From: Rhinopithecus roxellana
Taxonomy: Eukaryota; Chordata; Mammalia; Primates; Cercopithecidae
DNA length: 64,000 nucleotides
NCBI RefSeq assembly: GCF_007565055.1
Contig: NC_044554.1
Span: 16,593,921 to 16,657,920 of the forward strand
Direction: 5' to 3'
The notes under the pieces were generated by a model, which was not told where the DNA came from, searched no databases, and was given only the letters and a program-made list of their open reading frames with translations. Positions within the stretch are counted from its first letter, which is position 1. The number at the start of each line of letters is the position of its first letter. Position numbers and translations under genes: made by a program. Of this stretch, positions 36,619 to 48,380 are shown in pieces.

Positions 36619-36868
36619 ATCCTGAATATGATAACTTGCCACAACAGTTACACTAGATGCAGTATTAATTCCCTCTTAGAGATGAAGATAACTAAAGTTT
36701 ATTTCCCAATTATAAAGATTTAAAAATGTGAAAGTATTTGGAGGAAAAATGAAGACTTTGCAAATATTAAGCATTAATATCAACTTTGTTATTACCATCA
36801 AGCACAGATAACACTAGCTACTTTTTCCCCTAGATAACTATGTATAAAGTAGCTTTAAAATGTGTTTT

Positions 36869-36988
36869 GGGGTGTGCACAGTGGCTCATTCCTATAATCC
36901 CAGCACTTTTGGAGGCTGAGGCAAGTGGACGGCTTGAGCCCAGGAGTTTGAGACCAGCCTGTGCAACATATCAAAACTCTGTCTCCAC

Positions 36989-37023
<35 letters not shown>

Positions 37024-37187
37024 AATTAGCCAAGCATGGTGACATGCACCTGTAGTCCCAGCTACTCAGAAGACTGAAGTGGGAGGATTGCTTGACCCCA
37101 GGAGGTTGAGGCTGCAGTGGGCTGAGATCACACCACTGCACTTCAGCCTGGGTGACAGCAAGACCCTGTCTCAAAACAAAAAAAAAG
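36869..37187 (+). mobile_element. AluJ with expanded middle A-run
   Basis: A run of about 29 A (36989-37017) fills the linker between arms. Confidence 0.93.
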
Positions 37188-38176
37188 TTTTAGTTTTCTT
37201 TTTTACAATTACTCTTAGGCTTGTTTCATTTTGTATTACTTTATAAACAGACCCCTAGATGAAACTGTTTTTAAAAGTAAACTAAGAAAGTGAGCACTAC
37301 TTTCCATCCTGAAAATAACAACTACTAAGGGCAAATAGAAAGTACAGTCTCTGACATTCAGTAGTTTTCTGATACTCCACCATTGCCTTGCTATGTATCA
37401 AAGAAAGATCCCACCTAGCCGGTATGTATTTCACAAACTTGTAAGGATCTTTAGACAAGCTATATAGACAGTGTTAGACACGGGTTCAATTATAGTACAG
37501 AATGAAGACCAACATGGATGAAATCAAAGAAGAAATAGGTTCACAAACATATATCGGACAAGAGACTGGTATCTGGGGTATATAAAGAACTTCTATAACT
37601 CAATAACAAAAACATAAAGCATCCACTAAAAAGTGGGCAAATATTTTGAACAGACACTTCACAAAGAATGGTCGATAAGCATATAAAAAGTGCTGAACAT
37701 CATTAGTCATCAGGAAATGCCAGTTAATACCACAATGAGACACCATTATGCCTCCACCAAAACAGTGAAAATTCAAGACTGACAGCACCAAATGTTGGCA
37801 AGAATGTGAAGCAACCAGAATGTTCAGACATTGCTGGCAGAAGTGTAAAGTGGCATATTCATTTTGGAGACAGGCCTGGTAGCTTCTTATAATACTAAGC
37901 ACACACATATTCTATGACCCAGCAATTTCACTCCTAAATATTCAAGACAAATTAAAACATAATGTCCACAAAAATACTTGTATGGTAATGTTCTCAGAAG
38001 CTTTATTCATCACAGCCGAAATCCAGGAACCACTCAGGTGTTCACCAATAGGAAGATGGATAAACCAACTGTGATATAGTCAGGTAACAGAATATTACTA
38101 AACGACAAAAAGGAACTATTGATGCACACAAAAACATAGATGAATTGCAAAAACATTGTGCTGAATGAATAGTCTT

Positions 38177-38479
38177 TTTTTTTTTTTTTTTTTTTTTGAG
38201 ACGGAGTCTTGCTCTGCCGCCCAGGCTGGAGTGCAGTGGCCGGCTCTCAGCTCACTGCAAGCTCCGCCTCCCGGGTTCACGCCATTCTCCTGTCTCAGCC
38301 TCCCGAGTAGCTGGGACTACAGGCGCCCGCCTCGTCGCCCGGCTAGTTTTTTGTATTTTTTAGTAGAGACGGGGTTTCATCGTATTAGCCAGGATGGTCT
38401 CGATCTCCTGACCTCATGATCCGCCCGTCTCGGCCTCCCAAAGTGCTGGGATTACAGGCTTGAGCCACCGCGCCCGGCC
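38177..38479 (-). mobile_element. AluY, Old World monkey type
   Basis: Antisense, flanked by the 15-bp duplication TGAATGAATAGTCTT (38162-38176 and 38480-38494). Confidence 0.98.
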
Positions 38480-38660
38480 TGAATGAATAGTCTTACACAT
38501 AAAAATGCATACTTTATGACTCAATTTACATGAAGTTCTAGAACAGGCACAGCTAATCTATCATGGGAAAAAATTACAACACTGTTTGCCTGGGGCTAGG
38601 GGAGGCTAAGAGATCATATTACTTGAAGAAGAAAAAGAGCAATACAAAAATCTAGTTAAA

Positions 38661-38940
38661 GGCTGGGCGCGGTGGCTCACACCTACAATCCCAGCACTTT
38701 GGGAGGCTGAGGCGGGCAGATTGCTTGAGGTCAGGAGTTTAAGACCAGCCTGGCCAACATGGTGAAACTTTGTCTGTACTAAAATACAGAAATTTGCCAG
38801 GCGTGGTGGCACGCACCTGTAATCCCAGCTACTAGGGAGGTTGAGGCAGAAGAATCATTTGAACCTGGGAGGCAGAGGTTGCAGTGAGCCGAGATCGCAC
38901 CACTGCACTCCAGCCTGGGTGACAGAGCGAGACTCTGTCT

Positions 38941-38979
<39 letters not shown>
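38661..38979 (+). mobile_element. AluS with 38-base A-tail
   Basis: Full length, flanked by AAAATCTAGTTAA, and facing the preceding antisense Alu head to head across 181 bp. Confidence 0.97.
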
Positions 38980-38982
<3 letters not shown>

Positions 38983-39698
38983 AGTTAATACACATACTGA
39001 AGCCTTTGGAGATTATACTACTATCTGCAACTTACTGCATCAAAAAATTAAAATGGATTGAAGGATGGATAAATAAATATTTGGGCAATAAAACAAATAT
39101 AGCAAAATGCTCATTGTAGAATATGTATGGGTGGGTATGTGGATATTCATTGTACAATTATTTCAACCTTTCTTTATGTTTGAAATTGATCAAAAATAAA
39201 ATATTGAGGAGTGAAAGGAAAAAATGGGGTGTCTTCAGTTGTATTTCTTATGATGCTTGATTAGAAGATAACAATTAATAAAATAAATGTTAGAACAACA
39301 GGAAAAGAGGGATTTGGACATAAAATGGGGTTAGCTAACATTTATTAAGCTCCTGATTCCCTAAGGTGTCACTGGCTTTTTGTGAAAAATATTAAATTTA
39401 ATAAAGGTGTTAAAATGTGGACACTGATGTCAGATATCCACCATTCAAGGGATTTGTCAAAAGAAAGTCAATGAGAGGAAGGGTGGAGAAAACTACAAAA
39501 AAGAACAAAGGAAATAAAACTGAATTAAAGAGAACGGAGAAAATGAGAATGAATAGAACAAAATGTACATTTTCATTTTGACCAATTTATTAAGAAAGCA
39601 GAATGGCCAATTTTGAACTTCATAGAATCATGGGAGTGGTGTTTTTGTACACACATTTTTGGTTCCTAATTAAGTGTTTCAGTGACCTGTACTATTTG

Positions 39699-39784
39699 GC
39701 TCGAACTCCTGGCCTCAAAGCAATCTTCCCACCTCAGCCTCCCAAAGTGCTGGGATTACAGGCCTGAACCACCACGCCAGGCCT
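39699..39784 (-). mobile_element. Alu head fragment (about 86 bp) between direct repeats
   Basis: Only the 5' end of Alu is present in antisense, from CTCGAACTCCTGGCCTC to CACGCCAGGCCT. There is no A-tail. The 10-bp direct repeat TGTACTATTT brackets it (39689-39698 and 39789-39798). The rest of 39211-40655 holds nothing recognised. Confidence 0.9.
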
Positions 39785-40665
39785 GAGATGTACTATTTGA
39801 ATACTTCTAATCAAAATGGTTGCAACAGTCAAATAAGTACACTGATTTTCATTTTTAGTATCTGTTGAAACAGTAAGCAAGGTGAATGTAATTGCAGACC
39901 AAAGGGGAGGAAAGTTTTTAAAAATCAATTGATAGGATTGAGGTTGGTGGAGAAAAAAAGTGTTAAAGCTTAATAGAGAGGAATGATGCCTGGAAGACTA
40001 AGAATAAAGATATAAACATTAGTGGAATATACACCTGTCCATAATGATGTATTTGTCTCATACATTTCTCAGAAGAGATTTTCTTTGAGCCTTAAACCCT
40101 GAACTATCCTATGTCCCTTAGGATATCACAGAATGGCCTATTTTTACTAGTTAATCTCAGACCTAAATACTAATCTTTTCTCTCACCTGTTAGAGGATAA
40201 TTTAAATTAGCTTTATTGATTGCAGAACTAGACATGTATTACTATGTCTTTTATTGCCCCTGACCTAGCAGAGCATGAGAAATATCTGAAGTATGAAATA
40301 AATGTAGATTGCCGCTGGTAAGGGGTTTAAATTACAAGTGCAAGATTGGTTTAGTTTCTATTTTGCAGATTCTATTAATTCTACAAAGAAAATGGCTTGC
40401 AATATTTGAACCACAATTGTCTGCAGTCTGTAAACATAAGGAATCTTAAATCAAAGAACTTAATCAATTCAGTACATTTCCATTCCTTTTTCAAGATGGA
40501 AACTCAATATCCCACTGCTACAATTATTTGACAGCAGTCTTGACATATAGGCTGCAATCTTTTAAAAGGCAATGCTAGAATTTCACCTAGTTAACCTCAT
40601 TTTGAATGTAAGTATTTAAATTTTTTAATTGCTGAATTAATTGTTCATGTTATTAAAAATTGTCA

Positions 40666-40939
40666 TTCGGGTGTGTTGGTTCACGCCTGTAATCCCAGCA
40701 CTTTGGGAGGCCAAGGCGGGCGGATCACTTGAGGTCAGGAGTTCAAAACCAGCTGACCAACGTGGTGAAGCTCCGTCTCTACCAAAAATACAAAAATTAG
40801 CAGGGTGTGGTGGCAGGCGCCTGTAATCCCAGCCACTCGGGAGGGTGAGGCAGGAAAATCACTTGAACCCGGGAGGCGGGGGTTGCGGTGAGCCGAGATC
40901 GCGCCGCTGCACGCCAGCCTGGGTGAAAAAGCGAGACTC

Positions 40940-40970
<31 letters not shown>
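40666..40970 (+). mobile_element. Alu with (CA)n tail
   Basis: Full-length Alu whose A-tail is replaced by (CA)n (about 40942-40970). The 10-bp duplication AAAATTGTCA flanks it (40656-40665 and 40971-40980). Confidence 0.97.
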
Positions 40971-40975
<5 letters not shown>

Positions 40976-40980
40976 TGTCA

Positions 40981-41589
40981 AAACATGAAACAGAATTTTT
41001 TAAAAAAAATTTTTTTTAATTTAGGAAAGCGTCAGACATGAGCATCTGAAAAGTGATTTTACTTGCCACCTAAAACATGAATATGACTTGCCTTCTGCAC
41101 TCTCGCTGGGCTGGACCGGCCCTGCACGGTGACGCGGACCTGGAGCCGGCCTGGGCAGCTGGAAGGTAACCGGGCTTGACTGTGGGTGGCCCAGAGGCCC
41201 TGATCGCATGCACATGCGCTTGCGGGCTGACTGCTCAGTGGCTTCCGCGGGATATGCAGCTGTGAGCGGGGTTCAGAGGCTTCAAACATCTCAGGCAACA
41301 GCAGATGGCTTTCTCCCCACTCTTCTACCCTTAGAGTATGCATTGGAATGAATTACTGAGCCACTTGGTATCAGGGAGTGGGTATAGGAAGGAAGACGAT
41401 ATTTCCAAACCGAATGAAAGCATATGTTTCAGTTACCAATGGCGTTCGTCTGGCTTTACCTGGTCACTCGGGCTTCAGGGAGAGCTGCACAAAGAATGTT
41501 TTTTTCCTAGTAAAGGGGTTGGGGGCAGGCAAGGGGTGAGAGATCAGAGGCCTCAAGTCACAGAGGAGGTGCAGGACCAGCGGACTGAG
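40981..41589. other. Non-repetitive DNA with a locally GC-rich patch
   Basis: 41095-41290 is richer in G+C and CpG than its surroundings but too short and diffuse to call an island. Short frames here (up to 101 codons at 41338-41643) show no known domain. Confidence 0.4.
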
Positions 41590-41815
41590 ATAACAGCTAT
41601 TAGGAAGGGCACTGTTTTATGTACACATTCTTCATCTCAATAGTCACAACCACTTTACAAAGTAGTTACTTTTATTACCCCTTTTGCACAGATAAGGAAG
41701 TTGAATGTTAGAGAAACTAAGTAATTTGCCTAAGACCACCAGGAAGTCAGTAGCGGAACCTGGACTCAAACTCAAGACCACAAAGCCCCGCATTTAGCCT
41801 TTACACTACAGAAAT
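41590..41815 (+). mobile_element. MIR, well preserved
   Basis: Nearly the whole MIR is visible: CTCAATAGTCACAACCACTT, CCCTTTTGCACAGATAAGGA, AGTAATTTGCCTAAGACCAC and TAGCGGAACCTGGACTCAAA. Confidence 0.9.
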
Positions 41816-42199
41816 GAACTTGAGCCTGAATGCCTAGGAAAACGTCCCAGAGGGATTAGAACTTAGGATGGGTAGTAAAAGTGGTAAAGATTGGCTAAAC
41901 ACCCAGAAAAGGGGAGAGCTTTCTAGGAAGGGAAGAGCAGAAGCAAAAGGACAAAAGCAGGAATGCTTCTTGGTGGAACAGTAAGAGAACAGACCTGACT
42001 GGGTTATTGGATTTATTCTATGATGAGTAACACCACAGAACTTAAAGCCCATTCCTATCCAGCTCATGGGTGACCAGAATAATCCTTTTAAAGAGAGAAA
42101 AGGTATTATAATGCCTATTTGCATATGCAGAAATTAAAGATCTAAGATGATAAGTGACACCTCCATCACATGTCCCTCCCAGAATGAGGCTTTTAGACA

Positions 42200-42420
42200 T
42201 TGCTCCTTCTGCCTTGAAAGCGCTTCTCCTCCTCTTCAGCTTATTAACTACTGCCTATCCATCAGCTCTGTATTCAACTTTGACCTGCCAAGAGAGCTTT
42301 AGCTGACTTCTCTTCTCTGGGTGAAATCCCTGCCTAGTGTATACACTCACTGAACCATGTACCTCTCCTTTGTAGCATGTATCATGATTGATTGTATTAT
42401 TCTATTTATTAGTGGGAATA
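42200..42420 (-). mobile_element. L2 3' end, antisense
   Basis: TTCTGCCTTGAAAGCGCTTC, CCTATCCATCAGCTCTGTAT and CCTTTGTAGCATGTATCATG follow the antisense L2 3' end. The rest of 41816-43100 shows no gene or clear repeat. Confidence 0.75.
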
Positions 42421-43100
42421 AATCAAGAAGAATAAATAATTGAATAAACAAATTAACAGAACCCAGGTTTGCCTAGGGCTGTTGCTCATGTTTTCCACAT
42501 GAATATACTATCTTCAAAAGGTACAATTGAAATATCTGAGGCTATATTACCTGGAAAAAGAAAACTTAGGGAAGAGGATATGACAGCTGTCTTTAAATAC
42601 TTGAAAAATTGTCATGTTGAAGAAGGATTAGACATATTCTGCATAGCTGCAGAGAGCCAAAGACAAATGGGGTGAAAGTCCAGAAAGGCAGATTTCACTG
42701 TAGTATAAAAAAGTGAAAAATGTAACAATGAGACCTGTCCAAATATGAAGTGGGCCGTCTGTTAAGGAGGTGAGCAAACAAAAGCTGGAGGAACACCTGT
42801 CAGGGGTGTTGTAGAGGAAATTCCTGTTCTGATCAGGAAATTGTTAGCCACGTAGGTCTTTCCAAGCCTAATAGGCTTCTCTAGGTCTGGGAGGGACTTG
42901 AAAGCAAAATTTAATTTGATTTGAAGTGACCTCATGGAGAGAGAGCTGCAATGAATAATCGTTCTTATGATGCCCAGCTAACACTGGGCTCTTTAAAAAT
43001 ATGCCTGCATTTGTGAGTGTCCACTTCTGTGCCTGTTGATGAGGTCTTTGAGAGGCAGCATTCCAATGGAGTTAGGGCTGTGCAGCTGCCACTGTGACTA

Positions 43101-43514
43101 AACAGCAGAGAACACTCCAACGTACAAGGGAGCAATTTCAGGGTCATTCCCCCTCCTCCAAGCAGACACCCCCCAACCAACCTCCAGTACACATAAACAC
43201 AAACACATCTGTACACTGGGCGCTGCTGCTGTCTGCTGAGATCTCAGTGTGTGCTGAAAGATCTCCTTCCATACTGCAATTGAAAGCTGTCCCTTTTCCC
43301 AGCTACTAACAGCAGAGAACACTCCAACGTACAAGGGAGCAATTTCAGGGTCATTCCCCCTCCTCCAAGCAGACACCCCCCAACCAACCTCCAGTACACA
43401 TAAACACAAACACATCTGTACACTGGGCGCTGCTGCTGTCTGCTGAGATCTCAGTGTGTGCTGAAAGATCTCCTTCCATACTGCAATTGAAAGCTGTCCC
43501 TCTTCCCAGCTACT
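43101..43514. repeat. 207-bp tandem duplication, one mismatch
   Basis: Copy 1 is 43101-43307 and copy 2 is 43308-43514. By direct reading they differ at one base in the run before CCCAGCTACT (CCCTTTTCCC against CCCTCTTCCC). The unit does not look like Alu, L1, MIR or L2. Because 207 is 69 codons, a minus-strand frame of 175 codons runs through both copies, with one Glu/Lys difference between the copies. I see no evidence that this frame is a gene: there is no recognisable domain and the composition is not protein-like. Confidence 0.97.
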
Positions 43515-43645
43515 GAAGGCTACCCCTGACGCTGAGAACAACTTTACAGCAGTGTATTTCTCTCTCCACATACAACAAGTCCTATAATCAAAAAGACATT
43601 GAAAGAGAAGAAAACTAAAAATCACCTTTTTAATACATTATTTCT

Positions 43646-43931
43646 TTTTTTTTTTTTTTTGAGACGGAGTCTCGCTCTGTCGCCCAGGCTGGGGTGCAGT
43701 GGCCGGACTGCAAGCTCCGCCTCCCGGGTTTAAGCCATTCTCCTGCCTCAGCCTCCCGCGTAGCTGGGACTACAGGCACCGCCACCACGCCCGGCTAGTT
43801 TTTTGTATTTTTTAGTAGAGACGGGGTTTCACCGTGTTAGCCAGGATGGTCTCGATCTCCTGACCTCGTGATCCGCCCGTCTCGGCCTCCCAAAGTGCTG
43901 GGATTACAGGCTTGAGCCACCGCGCCCGGCC
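43646..43931 (-). mobile_element. AluY, Old World monkey type
   Basis: Antisense, flanked by the 14-bp duplication AATACATTATTTCT (43632-43645 and 43932-43945). Confidence 0.98.
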
Positions 43932-44264
43932 AATACATTATTTCTATCTTAAACTCACACAAACAAAAGCCTTAAAAAATTATGTGGAGGCTGAAAACTA
44001 GGAATCTTGATCTGGAAACTAAGGTCTAATGTTGCCAATATTTGGATGGAGGTGAGCTTGCACAAGATCTATAAATTGTTACAAGCAGGTGCAGGCCTGA
44101 ACCAACAACAACAGTTTTTCTATGGAGAAATATAATCTGATTGTCAAATAACCAGCTTGCATATTTTGGAATACAACCCATTTGTGAACACTCTAATTCG
44201 ATAAATTGTAACGTTAAAATTACAGGAAAGATTATCACTTATATTTCAAACCAGTGTCCATTTT

Positions 44265-45140
44265 GCTGTATGATATTTGGTAATCTAATCATTAAATGTT
44301 TGTTGAGCATTTACTATGTGTCAAGCACTATGCTAGGCACTAGGTATAGGGAAGTAAACAAAATGGACATGATCTCTAATGTTATAGGATTTATTATCTA
44401 ATCTAGATAAAATAAGCACCAAATTAGTACATATTTAGAATTAATACATAATTAGAAATTATGACAACTGATAATGAGGGGAAAGGGTCAATAAGAGGGA
44501 CTCCTAAAATCATAGCAGGCTTTTCTGAGAAGACATTTAGCTGAGAAATTAAGAGTAAGTGAGAATTAACCTCAGAAAGGGTTAGGAAAAAGACGTTCCT
44601 GACAAAGGAATGTTTCCCCAAGCCTTGGAGCAGGAAAGCATGTCGTTCCTTCAAGAGTTGAAAGAAAGGCTGGGCATGGTGGCTCATGCCTATAATCCCA
44701 GCACTTTAGGAGGCCAAGGCAGGTGGATAACCTGAGGTCGGAAGTTCAAGACCAGCCTGACCAGCATAGAGAAACCCTGCATCTACTAAAAATACAAAAA
44801 TTAGCTGGGCGTGGTAGCGCATGCCTGTAATCCCAGCTAGTCGGGAGGCTGAGGCAGGAGAATCTCTTGAACCCAGGAGGAAGAGGTGCAGTGAGTGGAG
44901 ATCGCGCCATTGCACTCCAGCCTAGGTAACAAGAGCCAAACTCCATCTCAAAAAAAAAATAAAAGAGTTGAAAGAAAGCCAATCTGAGCAAAGAAGAGAA
45001 GCCCAAGATGACGTTGGCGGAAAAGGCAGGGGCAGACTCTACAGAACTTTGGAGAACGTGTTAAGGAAACTACAGGTTCTAATAAAAGCAATGGGGAGCC
45101 CCAAAAGAGGGAATGATACCATTTACATTCTTAAAACCAT
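44265..45140 (+). mobile_element. L2, split by an Alu
   Basis: TTGTTGAGCATTTACTATGT and CAAGCACTATGCTAGGCACT start it; GTAAACAAAATGGACATGAT follows. After the Alu it resumes with GGCAGGGGCAGACTCTACAG-like L2 text. 43946-44264 shows nothing. Confidence 0.8.
44669..44963 (+). mobile_element. AluS
   Basis: Flanked by the 15-bp duplication AGAGTTGAAAGAAAG (44654-44668 and 44964-44978). Confidence 0.97.
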
Positions 45141-45730
45141 CTTTCAAAAGGCCGGATGTGGAGAATGGATTAAATGGAGGCAAGAGTCATGTCTCTTTCT
45201 CTGTAAGCTCCCCATGCCAAAAAATGACAACTTCCAATTTACAGCCATGTTAATGTAGTATACTTAAAGTTATTTCTTTTAAATAATTATAAAAGTTTAA
45301 CATCCCACACATTTTTTGCTTACTAGGCAACTCTCTCCCAAGGAAATATACTACCACTAAATGAGTGAAAACTGAAGTATTTTCTATTTGGGCAATATAA
45401 ATTCTAATATACATTGAGAATGAAGGTAAGTTACCATTCAAGGCAGAGGAAGGGGTAAAAATAAGTGCCTTTTATGTGCTATTGCATTCAGAATATTATC
45501 TCTATTTTATAATCAGAGGAAACTCTGCATTTCATTGAAGATGCTGGGACAGAAACAGCCAGAAATAGATATTCCGCATTCTTGACTTTATTCTGTTTTC
45601 GTTGCCCAGTACCACTTCTTCCTGTGGAACACCTAAGAGCAGCAGCGAGTCCTTTTCATCATTCTCATCAAATTTGAATGTAGGCTCCTGGCAAAAGTGA
45701 GTAAGAGTGTAACTGAGTGATACAATACCT

Positions 45731-45865
45731 TTTTTTTCCCTTTTTGCGGAGAACAGTGTATTGCTATATTGCCCAGGCAGGTCTCGAACTCCTGGGCTTA
45801 AGCTATCCTCCTGCTTCTGCCTCCCTAAGAGCTGGAATTACAGGTATGAGCCACCACACCCGGCC
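45731..45865 (-). mobile_element. Free left Alu monomer (FLAM-like)
   Basis: A single antisense left arm, T-rich at its start and ending CACACCCGGCC, quite diverged. 45141-45730 and 45866-46326 show nothing else firm. Confidence 0.85.
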
Positions 45866-46326
45866 TCTAATACTTTGAAAATAATATGGTCTTCTCTTAC
45901 TACTCTGAGAACAAGCTCCTCAACATGCTATTTCATGCTATTTTTTTCAGGGGAGAGGGCAGAAAATAAGCATATCTTAAGAAATACAAAGACAAAAGAA
46001 ATACTCAGCTTCTTGCATTCAAAATAGGATCATGTAACAATCTAAGTTATCTTCCAAATTCCTAATTTCCTACCCTCTTCCTGACCAAACCCACAAGGCT
46101 CATTCTCAGCACGTTTTTGTTTGTTGACTTGTTTTACATGTTGATATGAGGGTTCATGCTTTATGGAAGTAGGATGCTACTTTAGGGAAAGTAAAGGAAA
46201 AGTTTGCTCCCCTCGAGTCCCAGGAAATTGTGAAAAGAAGAAAAAGAAGTAGCAAGAGAGCAAAAGAAAAGAAGAGTTAGTCAGACACATATTCTGAGTT
46301 CCCCTCTCAGTGAATTGAATTAAATC

Positions 46327-46503
46327 TGTGGTTCTCAAACTTTAATGGGCCTCAAATCACTGAGAGTGCTTTTTAAAACACAGTTGTCCGAACCCCCCTC
46401 CAGAATTATTGATTCATTAAATCTGAAGTAGGACTTGCATTTCTCACAAGTTCCCAGATATTGCTAATGCTGCTGACCCATGGACTATGCTTTGAGAACC
46501 ACT
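46327..46503 (+). mobile_element. MER5A-type hAT-Charlie element
   Basis: Starts TCTGTGGTTCTCAAACTTTA and ends GCTTTGAGAACCACTG, near-perfect terminal inverted repeats of the family. Confidence 0.9.
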
Positions 46504-46941
46504 GTGTTGAAGAAATCCAAATAATGCCAAGGTTAAAGGAGTCTCTTGTCCTTGATTTTCTTTCTTTTTTTTCCCCCTTGATTTTCATGTAGTGCTCAGG
46601 AAAAAGATCATCTCTACACTGACCCATGCTCAAACCTGCTGGGCAGCCAAATCTCCCCAACTTATCCCACATCAGTGGGGACATAAACCACAACCCTCTT
46701 CCCTTTACACCAGGGCATCTTCTTAAGGACAGAAACAGGATGGATGAGGGCATCTCAGAGATTGACCATTTTTTTCCTAGAAAGACACAGCCTTCCCTAG
46801 GAGACTGTTTCAGTCCCAAAATCTAACAACTCTTAAAACATTGGACAGCTGGTCAAGCTTCTTTCTCCTTCATTCCCCGTGTCAGGTTTCATAAGGCCTC
46901 CTGATTCCCTCTTCCCTTTCTCACAGACTGCAATGTGAACC

Positions 46942-47493
46942 TGTTACAGGAAAGGGGTTTGAATCCAAACCCCAAGAGAGGGTTCTTGGATCTTGCGCAA
47001 AAAGTAACTCAGGGCAAGTCCATAGAGTAAAGTGAAAACAAGTTTATTAAGAAAGTAAAGGAATAAAAGAATGGATATTCCAAGACAGAGCAGCCCCAAG
47101 GGCTGCTGGTTGTCCATTTTTATGGTTACTTCTTGATTATATGCTAAACAAGGGGTGGATTGTTTATGCCTCCCCTTTTTAGACCATATAGGGTAACTTC
47201 CTGACATTGCCATTGCATTTGTGAACTGTCATGGTGCTGGTGGGAGTGTAGCAGTGAGGATGACCAGAGGACCCTCTCGTCACCATCTTGGTTTTGGTGG
47301 GTTTTAGCCGGCTCCTTTACTGCAACCTGTTTTATCAGGAAGGTCTTTATGACCTGTATCTTGTGCTGACCTCCTATCTCATCCTATGACTTAGAATGCC
47401 TGACCGTCTGGAAATGCAGCCCAGTAGGTTTCAGCCTTATTTTACGCAGTTCCTACTCAAGATGGAGTTGCTCCAGTTCAAATGCCTCTGACA
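46942..47493 (-). mobile_element. Solo LTR, endogenous retrovirus (class I), minus strand
   Basis: Read on the minus strand, the 552-bp element begins TGTCAGAGGC and ends CCTGTAACA. It is flanked by the 4-bp duplication AACC (46938-46941 and 47494-47497). An AATAAA signal followed by the expected LTR end region lies near 47045. No internal retroviral sequence is present. Frames inside it are not genes. The family name was not assigned. Confidence 0.88.
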
Positions 47494-47792
47494 AACCCAG
47501 TTGACATGGTAGTGAGCCATCTTCAGCAGTGTGGACGATGAAGACAACACCTTCCAAATGGTAACACCACAAGTTAGATGTGGAACAAGCCTTGGGTCTA
47601 GACACTGCCAAGCCACCTTACAGACCTTGGACTTTTACTTGTTTGTCATTGTATGTTGGGCCCATTTGATACAGCAGTCTAATCTGTATGTCAGTCAGGT
47701 CAAATGGAATGAGAGGCATAAGTGATGTGAGACTAATACATGAAGTCATTGCAGTGCTTACAATTATAACATCCTTTCCCTATGTTATACTC

Positions 47793-48074
47793 TTTTTTTT
47801 TTTTTTTTGAGACGGACTCTCACTCTGTCACCCAGGCTGGAGTGCAGTTGCACAAGCTCAGCTCGCTACAGCCTCCGCCTCCCAGGTTGAAGCGATGTTC
47901 AAGTAGCTGGGATTACAGGCATGCACCACCATACCCAGCTAATATTTGTATTTTTGGTGGAGACAGGGTTTTACCATGTCGGCCAGGTTGGTCTCAAACT
48001 CCTGTCCTCAGGTGATCTGCCCGCCTTGACCTCCCAAAGTACTGGGATTACAGGTGTGACTGCTGCCCCTGGCC
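47793..48074 (-). mobile_element. Alu, full length
   Basis: Antisense, with a small deletion near AAGCGATGTTCAAGTAGC. ATACTCTT occurs on both sides, the right copy about 12 bases out. Confidence 0.94.
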
Positions 48075-48380
48075 TTCCTAAATCATACTCTTATTCATTG
48101 ATGGCCAGTGATCTCTCCAGGGCTTCGGCTAGATTAGTCCTTTGATGTTTCACTTTTCTTCTCATTTCCAATTATTCTTCCTTTTCTTTCTTGACTATTG
48201 TTTGTCTATCATCATTGCATTTTCTCGGGTCTAGTGATCTGTGTAATTTTACCTCATGTTTTAGTAGCATTTCTTCTACAACTGCCTTAAGAGTTGTTAC
48301 AAATAACTTATGCATTTTTTTACAGCTGTTAATACTTTGAAATATCGGAATAAGTCAATAAATAATCAAAATAGTACATC

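Larger units (their letters stand above)
37500..39210 (+). mobile_element. Old L1 (ORF2 end and 3' UTR), split by two Alus
   Basis: Plus-strand L1 text: AGACACTTCACAAAGAATGG, ACCACAATGAGACACCATTA, TATGACCCAGCAATTTCACT, CGGAATATTACTAAACGAC-like text near 38090, then TGTTTGCCTGGGGCTAGG and a terminal TTTGAAATTGATCAAAAATA. Alus split it at 38177 and 38661. Stops and frameshifts abound. Confidence 0.85.

Noticed and set aside
37600..37908. 102-codon minus-strand frame
   Set aside because: Antisense shadow of L1 ORF2 sequence.
43098..43625. 175-codon minus-strand frame with a repeated 69-residue unit
   Set aside because: The repeat comes from the 207-bp DNA duplication; no domain, no splice or promoter context, not protein-like.
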